A stretch of 64,000 bases of DNA from Sphaerotilus hippei (GCF_003201595.1 NZ_QJJS01000009.1:124940-188939), one strand, 5' to 3'; positions 1 to 10,337 are shown, numbered from the stretch's first letter. Notes: generated from the letters alone by a model not told the origin. A program made the numbers and translations.

Positions 1-1143
1 CCCGCCCAGGCCGCGGCCGTCGTAGCTGGCCCCCGACAGCGCACGCGCGACCGCCGCCGCCTCGGTGCTGCGCGAGCGCTCCATCGCCTGGGCCGCCATC
101 TCGACCATCACCTGCATGCGCACATGCAGGTAGTCCTCGCGGGGATCCGGGAAGCGCTGGTGGAAAGCGGCCACCAGCGCCTCGGAGGCGCGGTTGCCGG
201 CGTTCGGGTGCCACTCGGCCACCGCCAGCACCCGCCCGACGCCGGCATCCCCCAGCGCGCCCGGCACGCCCAGCGCATTGCCGTAGAAGGTGTAGAACTT
301 GCCCTCGAAGCCGACGTCACGCGCCGCCTTGACGAGGAAGGTCAGGTCGTTGCCCCAGTTGCCGGTGATCACCGCCTGCGCGCCGCTGGCCTTGATCTTG
401 TTGGCATAGGGCAGGAAGTCCTTGACCCGGCCGATCGGGTGCAGCTCCTCGCCGACGATCTTCAGGTCCGGGCGCTTGGCCGCCAGCATCTCCCGGCTGC
501 TGCGCAGCACCTGCTGGCCGAAGCTGTAGTCCTGCCCGATCAGGTAGACGCGCTGGATCGACCGATCGCCCTGCAGCACGTCGGTCAGCGCGTTCAGGCG
601 CATGTCGGCATGGGCGTCGAAGCGGAAATGCCAGGGGCTGCACTTCTCGTTGGTCAGCGAGGGCTCGACCGCCGAGTAGTTCAGGAAGACGATGCGGCGC
701 TCCGGCTCGCGCTGGTTGTGCTTGCCCAGCGCATCGATCAGCGCGGCGGCGGTGGCCGAGCTGTTGCCCTGCATCACGACGCTGATGCGCTGGTCGGCGG
801 CGCTGCGCAGCAGGCCCAGCGCCTCTTCGGTGCTGCCCTTGCTGTCCATCCTCACCAGCGCCAGCGGCCGGGCGCCACCGGGCAGCTTCACGCCGCCACG
901 GGCATTGACGCGCTCGACGGCCCACTGCAGGTTGCGAGCGACCGCTTCGCCGGCGTTGGCGAACGGCCCGGACAGGCCCTCGATCAGCGCCAGCCGGATC
1001 GGCTCGCCGGCCGGTGCCGCGGCAGGCGCCGCCGACAGCGGGCCGACCAGCCCGCCCAGGCAGGCGGCGCTCGCCCAGGCCAGGGCCGTGCGGCGTGAAG
1101 GAGACGCCGGGCGCAGCGGCAGCAGTTCGGAAGGGGAAGTCAT
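1..1143 (-). CDS. ABC transporter substrate-binding protein (branched-chain amino acid type), C-terminus cut by window edge
   Basis: The frame reads without a stop from an ATG at 1143 to the left edge (381 codons), so the C-terminus lies outside the window. The protein starts with a signal-peptide-like segment containing SRRTALAWA, possibly a twin-arginine signal. The mature part has the periplasmic-binding fold of Leu/Ile/Val-type solute receptors: IRLALIEGLSGPFANAG near the start, then VMQGNSSATAAALID, YLIGQDYSFGQQ and AVITGNWGNDLTFLVKAARD. It would bind a small solute in the periplasm and deliver it to an ABC permease not visible here. The ligand cannot be told from sequence; LivK-, amide- or urea-binding relatives are all possible. 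It lies 55 bp downstream of tsaD on the same strand. Confidence 0.85.
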   Translation of the reverse strand, partial: MTSPSELLPLRPASPSRRTALAWASAACLGGLVGPLSAAPAAAPAGEPIRLALIEGLSGPFANAGEAVARNLQWAVERVNARGGVKLPGGARPLALVRMDSKGSTEEALGLLRSAADQRISVVMQGNSSATAAALIDALGKHNQREPERRIVFLNYSAVEPSLTNEKCSPWHFRFDAHADMRLNALTDVLQGDRSIQRVYLIGQDYSFGQQVLRSSREMLAAKRPDLKIVGEELHPIGRVKDFLPYANKIKASGAQAVITGNWGNDLTFLVKAARDVGFEGKFYTFYGNALGVPGALGDAGVGRVLAVAEWHPNAGNRASEALVAAFHQRFPDPREDYLHVRMQVMVEMAAQAMERSRSTEAAAVARALSGASYDGRGLGG

Positions 1144-1198
1144 GCGTGAAAGGTCCGTGGGAACGCGGAAGGCAGGCGGCAGGCCGGGACGCAGGCGC

Positions 1199-2278
1199 TC
1201 AGAGCGCCGACAGGTCCCAGCGCGGCCGCACATCGAAGGCATAGTGGCGCTCGGCGACCGCCTGGCCACTCTGCAGGCGCATCGCGCCGGCCAGCGCGAT
1301 CATCGCGCCGTTGTCGGTGCACAGATGCAGCTCGGGGTAATGCACCCGCACGCCGCGGCGGCGGCAGGCCTCGTCGAGCTGCTCGCGCAGGCGGCGATTC
1401 GCGCCGACCCCGCCGGCCACCACCAGGCGCTTCAGGCCGGTGCGCCGCAGCGCCGACAGCGACTTGTTCAGCAGCACGTCGACGATGGCCGCCTGGGTCG
1501 AGGCCGCCAGGTCGGCGCGCGGCCGTGCCATGCCATCGGCGGCGATCGGCTGGCCATGCTCGGCCTCGAGGCGCTGCATGCGGGTCCAGACCGCCGTCTT
1601 CAGGCCGGCGAAGGAGAAGTCGAGGTTGTCGGTCTTCATCAGCGGGCGCGGCAGCGCATGGGCCGCCGGATCCCCCTGCTCGGCCAGCCGAGACAGCGCC
1701 GGGCCGCCGGGATAACCGAGGCCCAGCATCTTGGCCGTCTTGTCGAAGGCCTCGCCGGCGGCATCGTCGATGGTCTCGCCCAGCAGCTCGTAGCGGCCCA
1801 CGCCATCCACGCGCATCAGCTGGGTGTGCCCGCCCGAGACCAGCAGGGCCACGAAGGGAAACTCGGGCGGATCGGCCGACAGGAACGGCGACAGCAGGTG
1901 GCCCTCGAGGTGGTGGACCCCGAGCACCGGGCGGTCCAGCGCCAGCCCGAGCGCACAACCCATGCCGGCCCCCACCAGCAGCGCGCCGGCCAGGCCCGGG
2001 CCGCGGGTGTAGGCCACCACGTCGATCGCCTCCAGCCCCAGGCCGCTGGCGGCCAGCGTCTCGCGCAGCAGCGGCACGACCCGGCGGATGTGGTCACGCG
2101 AGGCCAGTTCGGGCACCACGCCGCCATAGGCCTGGTGCATCTCGATCTGGCTGTGCAGCGCGTGGGCCAGCAGGCGGGGCACGCCCTGCGGCTCGCCGGC
2201 CGGCGCGCACTCGACCAGCGCGATGCCGGTCTCGTCGCACGACGACTCGATGCCGAGCACCCGCAGCGGCGCGCTCAT
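1199..2278 (-). CDS. tsaD: tRNA N6-adenosine threonylcarbamoyltransferase TsaD
   Basis: A 359-residue Kae1/TsaD/YgjD-family protein that transfers the threonylcarbamoyl group to A37 of ANN-decoding tRNAs, acting with TsaB and TsaE in the cytoplasm. The N-terminus reads [17 protein letters not shown], the family signature. The metal-binding histidines lie in GVHHLEGH, followed by [10 protein letters not shown], and the C-terminal part has [13 protein letters not shown] and CTDNGAMIA. The start at 2278 is chosen because the protein then begins a few residues before the conserved core and because its ATG overlaps the lgt stop (ATGA), which suggests translational coupling. A longer in-frame extension exists but would run through lgt. 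Length is close to the usual 335-345 residues. Confidence 0.97.
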   Translation of the reverse strand: MSAPLRVLGIESSCDETGIALVECAPAGEPQGVPRLLAHALHSQIEMHQAYGGVVPELASRDHIRRVVPLLRETLAASGLGLEAIDVVAYTRGPGLAGALLVGAGMGCALGLALDRPVLGVHHLEGHLLSPFLSADPPEFPFVALLVSGGHTQLMRVDGVGRYELLGETIDDAAGEAFDKTAKMLGLGYPGGPALSRLAEQGDPAAHALPRPLMKTDNLDFSFAGLKTAVWTRMQRLEAEHGQPIAADGMARPRADLAASTQAAIVDVLLNKSLSALRRTGLKRLVVAGGVGANRRLREQLDEACRRRGVRVHYPELHLCTDNGAMIALAGAMRLQSGQAVAERHYAFDVRPRWDLSAL

Positions 2279-3099
2279 GCCGCGCGACGCCCGGCCGACG
2301 CCCAGATGAGCGCCCCGGCGGCGATCATCGGCACGCACAGCCACTGGCCCATGCTGAGGTTGAAGGTCAGCAGGCCGAGGAAGCTGTCGGGCTCGCGGAA
2401 GTACTCGGCGATGAAGCGGAAGGCACCATAACCGATCATGAACAGACCGGAGACCCGCCCCCACACCACCGCACCATCGGCCCGGTGGTGGGCGCCGCGG
2501 CTGCGCCCGTAGCACCACAGGATGACGAACAGGCTCAGGCCCTCGAGCAGGAACTGGTAGACCTGCGACGGGTGGCGCGGCAGGTCGCTGCCGGACTGCG
2601 GGAACACCATCGCCCACGGCAGCGAGGCGTCGGCCGCCCGCCCCCAGAGCTCGCCGTTGATGAAGTTGCCCACCCGCCCCATCGCCAGGCCGGTCGGCAC
2701 GCACGGCGCGATCAGGTCGGTGACCTCGAAGAAGCGCCGGCCGCGCAGATGGGCGAACAGCGCCATCGCCACCAGCACGCCCAGCAGGCCGCCGTGGAAG
2801 GCCATGCCCCCCTTCCAGACCGCCAGCACCTCCAGCGGGTTCTGCAGGTAGTGCATCGGCTTGTAGAACAGCACGTAACCGAGCCGCCCACCGAGGATCA
2901 CCCCGACCACGCCGAAGAACAGCAGGTCCTCGACGTCACGCGGCTGCCAGCCACCGGCGACGAACGGCGCCTGGCGGATGCGCCGGGTCGCCAGGAAATG
3001 GAACAGCCCGAAGGCGGCCAGATAGGTCAGGCCATACCAGTGGACCTGGAGGATGCCCAGGTCCAGCGCGATCGGGTTCAACTGAGGATGCACGAGCAT
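2275..3099 (-). CDS. lgt: Prolipoprotein diacylglyceryl transferase Lgt
   Basis: A 274-residue multi-spanning inner-membrane enzyme that moves diacylglycerol from phosphatidylglycerol to the lipobox cysteine of prolipoproteins. It begins [24 protein letters not shown], and carries HGGLLG, the Lgt signature around [14 protein letters not shown], and [13 protein letters not shown], all conserved in the family. An in-frame upstream extension to 3243 lacks homology-like character, so the ATG at 3099 is preferred. The gene precedes tsaD on the same strand with a 4-bp overlap. At least one predicted lipoprotein in this window (MshL) would be a substrate. Confidence 0.97.
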   Translation of the reverse strand: MLVHPQLNPIALDLGILQVHWYGLTYLAAFGLFHFLATRRIRQAPFVAGGWQPRDVEDLLFFGVVGVILGGRLGYVLFYKPMHYLQNPLEVLAVWKGGMAFHGGLLGVLVAMALFAHLRGRRFFEVTDLIAPCVPTGLAMGRVGNFINGELWGRAADASLPWAMVFPQSGSDLPRHPSQVYQFLLEGLSLFVILWCYGRSRGAHHRADGAVVWGRVSGLFMIGYGAFRFIAEYFREPDSFLGLLTFNLSMGQWLCVPMIAAGALIWASAGRRAA

Positions 3100-3262
3100 C
3101 GGCCAACACTCCAAGAAGTCAGGATCGGCCGGGAGGGGTCCGGCCGGGGGCGATTGTCGCCGCTGCGCCCGGACCTGCACGACCCGGGTGCCTGCGCGCC
3201 CAGGCGCGGACACACGGCCCGCCTCGCCGGAGGCGGGCAGCACCTGGCGGCGGCGGCCGGGA

Positions 3263-3532
3263 TCAGCGCGACGACCGCTTCACGCGCCGCTCGTCGGTGG
3301 CTCGCTGGCCGAGCCCCATCGCGTCCATCGCCCGCTGGCGCCGGGCCTTGCGGCGCTGCACGAAGCGGTCCTCCTGCAGGCGGCGGGTGCGCCCGCTCAT
3401 GTCGGACCACTGCCACCACAGCAGCGCCCCGCCGAACGGGGCCACCAGCATCCACCAGGGCCAGCTGGCCACCGGCTCGATGCCCAGCAGGTTCAGCAGC
3501 AGCAGAGCCATCCCGATCACGATCAGTGCCAT
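3263..3532 (-). CDS. Small Trp-rich membrane protein (TIGR04438-like)
   Basis: An 89-residue protein with one N-terminal hydrophobic segment ([17 protein letters not shown]), then a tryptophan-rich stretch ([25 protein letters not shown]) and a very basic tail rich in R and K. This matches the small Trp-rich family seen widely in beta-proteobacteria, whose function is unknown. The start at 3532 puts the hydrophobic segment at the N-terminus and has AGGA-like bases upstream; the open frame continues to 3625 but that extension is unlike the family. It is probably a single- or double-pass inner-membrane protein, divergent from the cytochrome gene. Confidence 0.8.
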   Translation of the reverse strand: MALIVIGMALLLLNLLGIEPVASWPWWMLVAPFGGALLWWQWSDMSGRTRRLQEDRFVQRRKARRQRAMDAMGLGQRATDERRVKRSSR

Positions 3533-3635
3533 GTGTCGTTCCTGTAGTGTTGTATCCAGACAGCGATCCGCAGCATAACGGCACAAGTGCACCGGCGCAC
3601 GGGTCTCCATCAAGGCACCGGTCAACCCGGCTCCC

Positions 3636-3641
3636 TACAAT
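3636..3641 (+). promoter_or_regulatory. Candidate -10 box for the cytochrome c gene
   Basis: TACAAT sits about 82 bp before the cytochrome c start codon, in the gap between divergent genes. The -35 region 17 bp upstream is poor, so this is a weak call. The same CTCCCTACAAT string precedes argH, which supports a shared promoter form. Confidence 0.35.
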
Positions 3642-3668
3642 TTCGTTCGAAGTCTCACCGTCCACGCC

Positions 3669-3698
3669 CATGTCCATGTCCATGTCCATGTCCATGGG
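3669..3698 (+). repeat. Hexanucleotide repeat (CATGTC)4 in the cytochrome c leader
   Basis: Four perfect copies of CATGTC are followed by CATGGG, and the tract begins just after CCC. Each unit brings an ATG in the same frame as the downstream cytochrome gene, giving a possible MSMSMSMSM extension before the annotated start at 3724. A change in copy number would not alter the frame, but would alter leader length and the number of competing start codons. Confidence 0.9.
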
Positions 3699-3723
3699 CC
3701 TCCACCCGCCCCGAAAGGAAACC

Positions 3724-4032
3724 ATGAAGTCGATCATCGCCCTGACCGCCGCCGCCGCTGCCCTGCTGGGTGCCAGCCCGGCCTTCGCCAACCTCGAACT
3801 GGCGCAGAAGAAGGCCTGCATGGCCTGCCACGCCGTGGACAAGAAGCTGGTCGGCCCGGCCTACAAGGAAGTCGCCGCCAAGTACAAGGGCCAGAAGGAC
3901 GCCGTGGCCAAGCTGAGCGAGAAGGTCATCAAGGGCGGCGCCGGCGTGTGGGGCCCCGTGCCGATGCCCGCCAACGCGATCACCCCCGACGAAGCCAAGA
4001 CCCTGGTCACCTGGGTGCTGAGCCAGAAGTGA
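3724..4032 (+). CDS. Small monoheme cytochrome c (class I, c-551/c8 type)
   Basis: A 102-residue exported cytochrome. Residues 1-22 form a signal peptide ending ASPAFA. The heme-binding motif CMACH is at residues 32-36 and the likely axial methionine is in GPVPMPAN near residue 80. Size and the ending TLVTWVLSQK fit cytochrome c-551-type electron shuttles between the bc1 complex or other donors and terminal oxidases. The ATG at 3724 has GAAAGGAAA upstream and starts a normal signal peptide. Several in-frame ATGs in the hexamer repeat upstream could start longer forms. The gene ends at a strong terminator. Confidence 0.93.
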   Translation: MKSIIALTAAAAALLGASPAFANLELAQKKACMACHAVDKKLVGPAYKEVAAKYKGQKDAVAKLSEKVIKGGAGVWGPVPMPANAITPDEAKTLVTWVLSQK

Positions 4033-4064
4033 TCCCGAGCGCGCCGCGCCGGCGCGCACGACAC

Positions 4065-4094
4065 GAAAAAAAGCCTCGCGACGCGAGGCTTTTC
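4065..4094. terminator. Intrinsic terminator, probably bidirectional
   Basis: The stem AAGCCTCGCG/CGCGAGGCTT is flanked by a run of A on the left and TTTT on the right. It lies between the converging cytochrome c and acs genes and can end transcription from both sides. Confidence 0.85.
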
Positions 4095-4129
4095 GCTTGC
4101 TGGCCAGGCCCGAAGGCCCGGCCAGGTGA

Positions 4130-6112
4130 TCAGTAGGCCTGACCCAGCTGGTCCAGGATGGCCGGGTTCTCCAGCGTCGAGGTGTCCTGCGTGATGGCCT
4201 CGCCCTTGGCGATCGAGCGCAGCAGGCGGCGCATGATCTTGCCCGAGCGGGTCTTGGGCAGGTTCTCGCCGAAGCGGATGTCCTTGGGCTTGGCGATCGG
4301 GCCGATCTCCTTGCCGACATGGTCACGCAGCTGCTTGGCGATCGCCTTGGCCTCGTCGCCGAAGGGCAGCGGACGCTTGAGCACGACGAAGGCACAGACG
4401 GCCTCGCCGGTCGTGTCGTCCGGGCGGCCCACCACGGCGGCCTCGGCCACCAGCTCGGTGCAGCTGACCAGCGCGGACTCGATCTCCATCGTGCCCATGC
4501 GGTGGCCCGACACGTTCAGCACGTCGTCGATGCGGCCGGTGATGGTGAAGTAGCCGGTCTTCTCGTCGCGGATCGCCCCGTCGCCGGCGAGGTAGTACTT
4601 GCCCTTGAAGTCCTCGGGGTAGTAGGACTTCTTGAAGCGCTCCGGATCACCCCAGATGGTGCGGATCATCGACGGCCAGGGGCGCTTGACGACCAGGATG
4701 CCGCCCTGCCCGTTCGGCACGTCCTTGCCGGTCTCGTCGACGATCGCGGCCTGGATGCCCGGGAAGGGCAGCGTGCACGAGCCCGGCACCATCGGCGTGG
4801 CGCCCGGCAGCGGCGTGATCATGTGGCCGCCGGTCTCGGTCTGCCAGAAGGTGTCGACGATCGGGCAGCGGCTGCCACCGACGTTCCTGTAGTACCACTC
4901 CCAGGCGGCCGGGTTGATCGGCTCGCCCACCGAGCCCAGCAGGCGCAGGCTCGACAGGTCGTAGCTCTTCGGGTGCACCGCGTCGTTGGCCTCGGCGGCC
5001 TTGATCAGCGAGCGGATGGCGGTCGGCGCGGTGTAGAAGATCGAGACCTTGTGGTCCTGGATCATCTTCCAGAAGCGGCCGGCGTCCGGGTAGGTCGGCA
5101 CGCCTTCGAAGACGATCTCGGTACCGCCCAGCGCGAGCGGGCCGTAGGTGATGTAGGTGTGGCCGGTGACCCAGCCGATGTCGGCGGTGCACCAGAAGAC
5201 GTCGTCGGCCTTCAGGTCGAAGGTCCACTGGGTGGTCAGCGCCGCGTGCAGCAGGTAGCCGCCGGTGGAGTGCTGCACGCCCTTGGGCTTGCCGGTCGAG
5301 CCGGAGGTGTAGAGCAGGAACAGCGGGTGCTCGGCACCGACCCATTCCGGCTCGCAGGTCGTGGGCTGGCCGGCCACCAGGTCGTCCATCCAGACGTCAC
5401 GGCCGGCCGTCATCGCGACTTCGGAGCCCGAGCGCTTGACCACCAGCACGTTCCTGACCGCATCGCAGCCACCCAGCGCCAGCGCCTCGTCGACGATGGA
5501 CTTCAGCGGCAGCTTCTTGCCGCCGCGCACCTGGTGGTCGGCGGTGATGATGGCCACCGCACCGGTGTCCTCGACGCGGTCGCGCACGCTCTGGGCCGAG
5601 AAGCCGCCGAACACCACCGAGTGGGTCGCGCCGATGCGCGCGCAGGCCTGCATCGCGGCCACGCCGTCGATCGACATCGAGATGTAGATGACGACGCGAT
5701 CGCCCTTCTGCACACCCAGCGAGCGCAGGCCGTTGGCGATCTGGCAGGTCTTGGCCAGCAGTTCGCTGTAGCTGATCTTGGTGACCTCGCCGCCGTCGGC
5801 CTCGAAGATGATCGCGGTCTTGTCGCCCAGGCCGCGCTCGACGTTGCGGTCCAGGCAGTTGTAGGAGGCGTTCAGCGTGCCGTCGGCGAACCACTTGAAG
5901 AACGGCGCGTTCGACTCGTCGAGCACCTGGGTGAACGGCGTCTTCCAGGTCAGCAGTTCACGAGCCTGGTCCGCCCAGAAACCCTCGTAGTCGGATTCGG
6001 CGCGTGCGCACAGGGCCTCGTAGGCGGCCATGCCGGACACGTGGGCCGCGGCCACGACGGCGTCCGAGGGGTAATAGAACGGGATTGCCGTATCGGTATT
6101 GGCTTGGCTCAT
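4130..6112 (-). CDS. acs: Acetyl-CoA synthetase
   Basis: A 660-residue AMP-forming acetate-CoA ligase of the ANL superfamily, which activates acetate to acetyl-CoA through acetyl-AMP in the cytoplasm. Visible motifs are the P-loop-like [12 protein letters not shown], the [10 protein letters not shown] core motif, [12 protein letters not shown] in the hinge region, and the C-terminal [11 protein letters not shown], whose lysine is the one controlled by acetylation in characterised Acs enzymes. Length is normal for the family. The start at 6112 is chosen because GGAGACA precedes it by a few bases; an in-frame ATG at 6124 adds only METS. Confidence 0.97.
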   Translation of the reverse strand: MSQANTDTAIPFYYPSDAVVAAAHVSGMAAYEALCARAESDYEGFWADQARELLTWKTPFTQVLDESNAPFFKWFADGTLNASYNCLDRNVERGLGDKTAIIFEADGGEVTKISYSELLAKTCQIANGLRSLGVQKGDRVVIYISMSIDGVAAMQACARIGATHSVVFGGFSAQSVRDRVEDTGAVAIITADHQVRGGKKLPLKSIVDEALALGGCDAVRNVLVVKRSGSEVAMTAGRDVWMDDLVAGQPTTCEPEWVGAEHPLFLLYTSGSTGKPKGVQHSTGGYLLHAALTTQWTFDLKADDVFWCTADIGWVTGHTYITYGPLALGGTEIVFEGVPTYPDAGRFWKMIQDHKVSIFYTAPTAIRSLIKAAEANDAVHPKSYDLSSLRLLGSVGEPINPAAWEWYYRNVGGSRCPIVDTFWQTETGGHMITPLPGATPMVPGSCTLPFPGIQAAIVDETGKDVPNGQGGILVVKRPWPSMIRTIWGDPERFKKSYYPEDFKGKYYLAGDGAIRDEKTGYFTITGRIDDVLNVSGHRMGTMEIESALVSCTELVAEAAVVGRPDDTTGEAVCAFVVLKRPLPFGDEAKAIAKQLRDHVGKEIGPIAKPKDIRFGENLPKTRSGKIMRRLLRSIAKGEAITQDTSTLENPAILDQLGQAY

Positions 6113-6274
6113 GCTTGTCTCCATCGGTCGAAATCTGATACGAGCACCTTAGGGAGGGGCTCTTACGAAGTGCTTACTCCGCAAATTGCGTTCCCGCACC
6201 ACGAGCACCTCGATTGCCGGGCCCGTGTTTCATCGTGACACGAACACCCCCCTAGAATTCCCTCAATTTCCCTG

Positions 6275-6892
6275 ATGCCTTCTCACATGCAAGCTGACCA
6301 AACTCCTCGACCCACCAAGCTGGCGCCGCTGCCTTCCCTGATCTTTGCGAGCCGCTGGCTGCAGTTGCCGCTTTATATCGGCCTGATCCTGGCACAAGCG
6401 GTCTACGTCTTCCATTTCTGGGTCGAGCTCGTGCACCTGATCGAGGCGGCTTTCGGCAATCAGGCCGCCCTCGCCAAGCTGGTGAGCAGCATCGGTTACA
6501 GCGGCCAGGCCCCTGTCACGTCTTTGAACGAGACGATCATCATGCTGGTGGTGCTTGCCCTGATTGACGTGGTGATGATCTCCAATCTGCTGATCATGGT
6601 CATCGTCGGGGGGTATGAAACCTTCGTCTCGAGGCTGCGGCTCGAGGGCCATCCGGACCAGCCGGAATGGCTCAACCACGTCAATGCCTCGGTGCTGAAG
6701 GTCAAACTCGGCACCGCCATCATCGGCATCAGCTCGATCCACCTGCTCAAGACCTTCATCAACGCCGACAACTACAGCGAGAAGGTGCTGATCTCGCAGA
6801 CCGTGATCCACATGGCCTTCCTGCTGTCGGCGCTGGCGATCGCCTACACCGACCGGCTGATGCAGCCGGTCGGCGGCTCGGCGGACCACTGA
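6275..6892 (+). CDS. YqhA/TIGR00645-family inner-membrane protein
   Basis: A 205-residue protein with four clear hydrophobic stretches: around [64 protein letters not shown] and [15 protein letters not shown]. The motif [11 protein letters not shown] and the pattern around [13 protein letters not shown] are typical of the YqhA (UPF0114) family, whose role is unknown. A second in-frame ATG lies at 6287. The gene is divergent from acs and converges, 15 bp apart, with the penicillin-binding protein gene. Confidence 0.88.
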   Translation: MPSHMQADQTPRPTKLAPLPSLIFASRWLQLPLYIGLILAQAVYVFHFWVELVHLIEAAFGNQAALAKLVSSIGYSGQAPVTSLNETIIMLVVLALIDVVMISNLLIMVIVGGYETFVSRLRLEGHPDQPEWLNHVNASVLKVKLGTAIIGISSIHLLKTFINADNYSEKVLISQTVIHMAFLLSALAIAYTDRLMQPVGGSADH

Positions 6893-6907
6893 GGTCCGGG
6901 CGGCGGC

Positions 6908-9900
6908 TCAGCGGGCTGCCTCGGCCTGCGCCGCCGTCGGCGCGCCGACCCCGCAGCCTTCGGTGGGCGACGCGGCCACCGACGGCTTCAGGAAGGGCGC
7001 CATCGTCTTCAGGATCTGCACCGGCAAGGCGCTGGTGAAGCTGTACTTGTCGGCCTCCGGCCCGAGCACGAACGCCGTCAGCGTGCCGAAATGGCGCTCG
7101 CCGATGTAGAAGACGAAGGTCGCGGTGCGGCTGGTGGAGCGCGACGAGATCAGCCCGCCGCCACGCGTGTAGGTGTTGAGGCGGTTGTCGCCGGTCCCGG
7201 TCTTGCCGCCGACCATCAGCGGCTCCAGGCCCGGCTCGTCGAAGCTGCCCTTCAGGCGCCGGGCCGTGCCCTCGTTGACCACCAGGCCCAGGGCACGCCG
7301 CAGCGTGCCGGCCACCTCGGGCACCATCACCCGCTCGGGCTCGCCCGTGCGGCGCCCCAGCACCACCTCGTAGGGGCTGCCAGCGGCGAACATCAGGCCG
7401 TTGACGTGCACCGTCGGCAGCCGCAGTCCGCCGTTGACGATGATGCCCATCAGCTCGGCCAGCGCGGCCGGGCGGTCGCCGGAGCTGCCGATCGAGGTCG
7501 CGTACGACGGCACCAGCGTGTCGAAGGGATAACCCAGGCGGGCCCAGGCCCGGTGGATCTTGGCGAACGCCTCGATCTCCAGCAGCTGCAGGATGCGGCT
7601 GTTCTGCCCGGCCCGGGCCCGGCTGCGGAACAGCCAGCTGTAGGAGGCCTCGCGCTCGGCCGCACCGTCGCGCAGCACGTCGGCCATCGTCGCCTGCGGA
7701 TGCTCGACCAGGTAGGCGGCCACCCACAGCTCCAGCGGATGCAGGCGGGCCAGGTAACCCCGGTCGGCCAGCGAGTACTTGCCCGGAGCATGGCGCTGGT
7801 AGAGCGTCAGCAGCTCTTCCTCGTCGAGCGACTGGCGGGGCTGGTGGGTGCGCAGGTAGGCGGAGAAGGCCTCGAAGGACGCACCGGGCAGCACCGAGCG
7901 GTGGATCACCGCCAGCCGCGACGCCGTCGGCGTCACGCTCGCGGCCATCTGCGCCAGCATCTCCGTGGGGCCCTTGCCGTGGTGCCGACGGTAGAAGTTG
8001 CGCATGAACTGGCTGCCCTCCTTGTCGGCGAAACGCCGCAGCAGCACCGTGCGCTCGGGATGGTTCTCGTCGGACAGGATCTGCGCGGTCGGCCCCGACG
8101 CCTGGTAGAGGTGGTGGTAGACGATGTCGCGCATCAGGCGGATGAACACCAGGTTCACCGAGTCCCGCAGCGCCACGCTCAGCGTGGGCATGCGCGCGTT
8201 GTCGTCGCGGTTGAAGTTGTCGAAGGTGTGCGCGCCCCCGCCGGTGAAGAAGGTCTCGCCGGGGCTGGCGGAATACTTGCGCTCCATGGCCGCATCGAGC
8301 ATCGCCTGCAGCGATCGGTTCGGCGCGCTGCGCAGGTGCTCGATCGCCCACTGCGTCAGCCGGTCCTTCGGCCCGACCTCCACCTCGGCCAGCGCGGCCG
8401 GCGCCAGCCCGCCGTACTGGCGATGCAGCGAGGCGATGATCTCCAGGTAGGTCGTCAGCGTGCGCAGCTTGGCGGTCGAGCCCAGCTCGAGCTTGGCCCC
8501 GCCGTTGATGTCGAAGGGCTGGGCGAGGTTGTCGGTCTGGACGCGGACCAGGTTCATGCCCTGGGACCGCTCGTAGAGCGTGAAGCTGTAGAGCAGCCGG
8601 GCCGGATCGCCCTGCTCGAGCAGCTGGCGGTTCAGCAGGCCGGCCTCGCGGGCGACCTGGGGATCGCTCAGGCTGCCCAGCAGGCGGGTGATGCGCTGCT
8701 GCAGCGTGCCGTCGATGCTGGTCAGCGCACTGACGTCCATGCGGTCCAGGTCGTAGAGCCGCGGCGTGTCGAGCAGCGTGGACAGCTGCACGCGCATCAG
8801 CGTCGCCGCCTTGCGCGCGCTGGCGTCCTCGTCGATGCGGCCCGGGAAGGCCGCACGCACCTCCAGCGGCGCCTGCAGCGCCGCATCCCGCAGGGCCGGC
8901 GCGATCAGGCCCTCATCGGCCATCAGGCGCAGGTAACTGGCCGTCATCTGCATCAGCTGCGGCCGGCCGCCACCGAAGTAATGGGCCGGCCGGCGCTGCG
9001 CGATCATCAGGCTGAGCACCTGCCGCAGCGCCACGCCACGGGCCTGCAGGCCCTCGGGCTGCTCGCCCGGCTCGCGCAGCAGGCGGTTGACGGCATCGAC
9101 ATCGGCGCCGTACCAGGCTTCCAGGCCTTCGCTGACGCCCAGCACCTCGCCCCAGCCCTTCTGCGCCCCGAGCGGCAGGCTGTTGAGGTAGTCGAGCACG
9201 ATGCGGTGGCGGGCCTGGGTCGTGTCCTCGCCGTCGCGGTAGGCCCGCACCGAGGCCGACACCATCTGCAGGTACTTGTCGCCCGCCGAGGACGTGCGGC
9301 CCTCGGGCGAGTGGCGGAACTTCTCGATCTGGGTGGCCAGCGTGCTGCCCCCGGCGGCCGGGTGATCGTCGTGGACCAGCTCGACGAACTGGTCGAGCAC
9401 GGCCTTGCCCAACCGGGTCCACTCGATGGCCGGGTTGTGGCGGGGCTCGGCCAGGTCGAGCACCTCGCGGTTCTCGATGAAGCCGAGCGCCTGGGCCACG
9501 ACCAGCGGCACGTCCTCGTGGGACGGGTAGACCCGCCGCGGCACGCGCGACTCGAACAGCGTGTCGCCGCGGCAGTCGCGCACCTGCAGGCCAGCCTGGG
9601 CACGCTCCGGATACGGCGCGAAAAAACCGCGCTCCAGATAACGCTGCAGGGCCGGCGACTGCTGGGCCTGCGACAGCACCGCATAGCCCCGCTCGGACAG
9701 GCGGGTCGTGAATTCGGGCAGGCGGTGGTGTCCCCGCCGCTCGTCGAAGGGGCCGGCCACCGGGTAGCGGTTGCCCTCGGCGGGCTGCGTGCGCACCTCC
9801 CAGGTCAGGCCCCGGGCCCAGTCGGAGAAAAAACGCGCCTGCAGCGTCGAGGTGCGCATCTCCCAGGTGGCCAGCTCGACCGCACCGGCCACCACCACGG

Positions 9901-10060
9901 CCGCCCCGCCCCACAGCAGCAGCCGGCGGGGCCAGCGGCTGGGCGGGCGCACGGCCGGCGCGGCATCGGCGGCGGCAGGCGCAAGGGCAGCGGAGACGGA
10001 AGGAGCGAGCGATGGCTCGTCGGGAGCGGAAGGTTTGACCTCGGGTTCACCGTGATCCAT
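6908..10060 (-). CDS. Large class A penicillin-binding protein (divergent transglycosylase plus transpeptidase)
   Basis: A 1050-residue bitopic membrane protein: a cytoplasmic Pro/Ala-rich head, one membrane segment near residues 48-65, then a periplasmic part. The first domain resembles GT51 glycosyltransferase (FIENRE, AAGGSTLATQIEKF, RIVLDYLN), but departs from the usual EDRRF and RKxxE signatures. The transpeptidase domain has all three active-site motifs: LGSTAK (SxxK), DSVN (SxN) and GGKTGTGD. It would polymerise and crosslink peptidoglycan. It is longer than ordinary PBP1a/1b, with extra sequence between the domains. It is a stand-alone transcription unit, convergent with the YqhA-like gene. 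Confidence 0.85.
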   Translation of the reverse strand: MDHGEPEVKPSAPDEPSLAPSVSAALAPAAADAAPAVRPPSRWPRRLLLWGGAAVVVAGAVELATWEMRTSTLQARFFSDWARGLTWEVRTQPAEGNRYPVAGPFDERRGHHRLPEFTTRLSERGYAVLSQAQQSPALQRYLERGFFAPYPERAQAGLQVRDCRGDTLFESRVPRRVYPSHEDVPLVVAQALGFIENREVLDLAEPRHNPAIEWTRLGKAVLDQFVELVHDDHPAAGGSTLATQIEKFRHSPEGRTSSAGDKYLQMVSASVRAYRDGEDTTQARHRIVLDYLNSLPLGAQKGWGEVLGVSEGLEAWYGADVDAVNRLLREPGEQPEGLQARGVALRQVLSLMIAQRRPAHYFGGGRPQLMQMTASYLRLMADEGLIAPALRDAALQAPLEVRAAFPGRIDEDASARKAATLMRVQLSTLLDTPRLYDLDRMDVSALTSIDGTLQQRITRLLGSLSDPQVAREAGLLNRQLLEQGDPARLLYSFTLYERSQGMNLVRVQTDNLAQPFDINGGAKLELGSTAKLRTLTTYLEIIASLHRQYGGLAPAALAEVEVGPKDRLTQWAIEHLRSAPNRSLQAMLDAAMERKYSASPGETFFTGGGAHTFDNFNRDDNARMPTLSVALRDSVNLVFIRLMRDIVYHHLYQASGPTAQILSDENHPERTVLLRRFADKEGSQFMRNFYRRHHGKGPTEMLAQMAASVTPTASRLAVIHRSVLPGASFEAFSAYLRTHQPRQSLDEEELLTLYQRHAPGKYSLADRGYLARLHPLELWVAAYLVEHPQATMADVLRDGAAEREASYSWLFRSRARAGQNSRILQLLEIEAFAKIHRAWARLGYPFDTLVPSYATSIGSSGDRPAALAELMGIIVNGGLRLPTVHVNGLMFAAGSPYEVVLGRRTGEPERVMVPEVAGTLRRALGLVVNEGTARRLKGSFDEPGLEPLMVGGKTGTGDNRLNTYTRGGGLISSRSTSRTATFVFYIGERHFGTLTAFVLGPEADKYSFTSALPVQILKTMAPFLKPSVAASPTEGCGVGAPTAAQAEAAR

Positions 10061-10337
10061 AGACAGAGCCAGCCTGGTCTTCTTGATTTTCCCGGCGCCG
10101 GCGGCCGGGTGACACCTGGCGGTCCCCGCCGCACGGTCGGCAGCTTATCTCAATCCCCCCGCAATCCAGGGGGCGGCCTTGCAAGGACGCACGACGCTTG
10201 CGACGCGTTGCACGATCGCAAGCGAGCCGTGCCCCGGCCCGGCCGCGTGCGCGTCGACAGTGGCGCGGCAGCAACGCTGGGCCGGGGCGCCAGGACCCGC
10301 AAAGGGCGGATCCGCCACAGGGACGCGTGGCGAGCGG

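Noticed and set aside
1525..4032. A long plus-strand frame ending as the cytochrome c
   Set aside because: Only the last 102 codons form a recognisable protein with a signal peptide and heme site; the rest is opposite tsaD and lgt.
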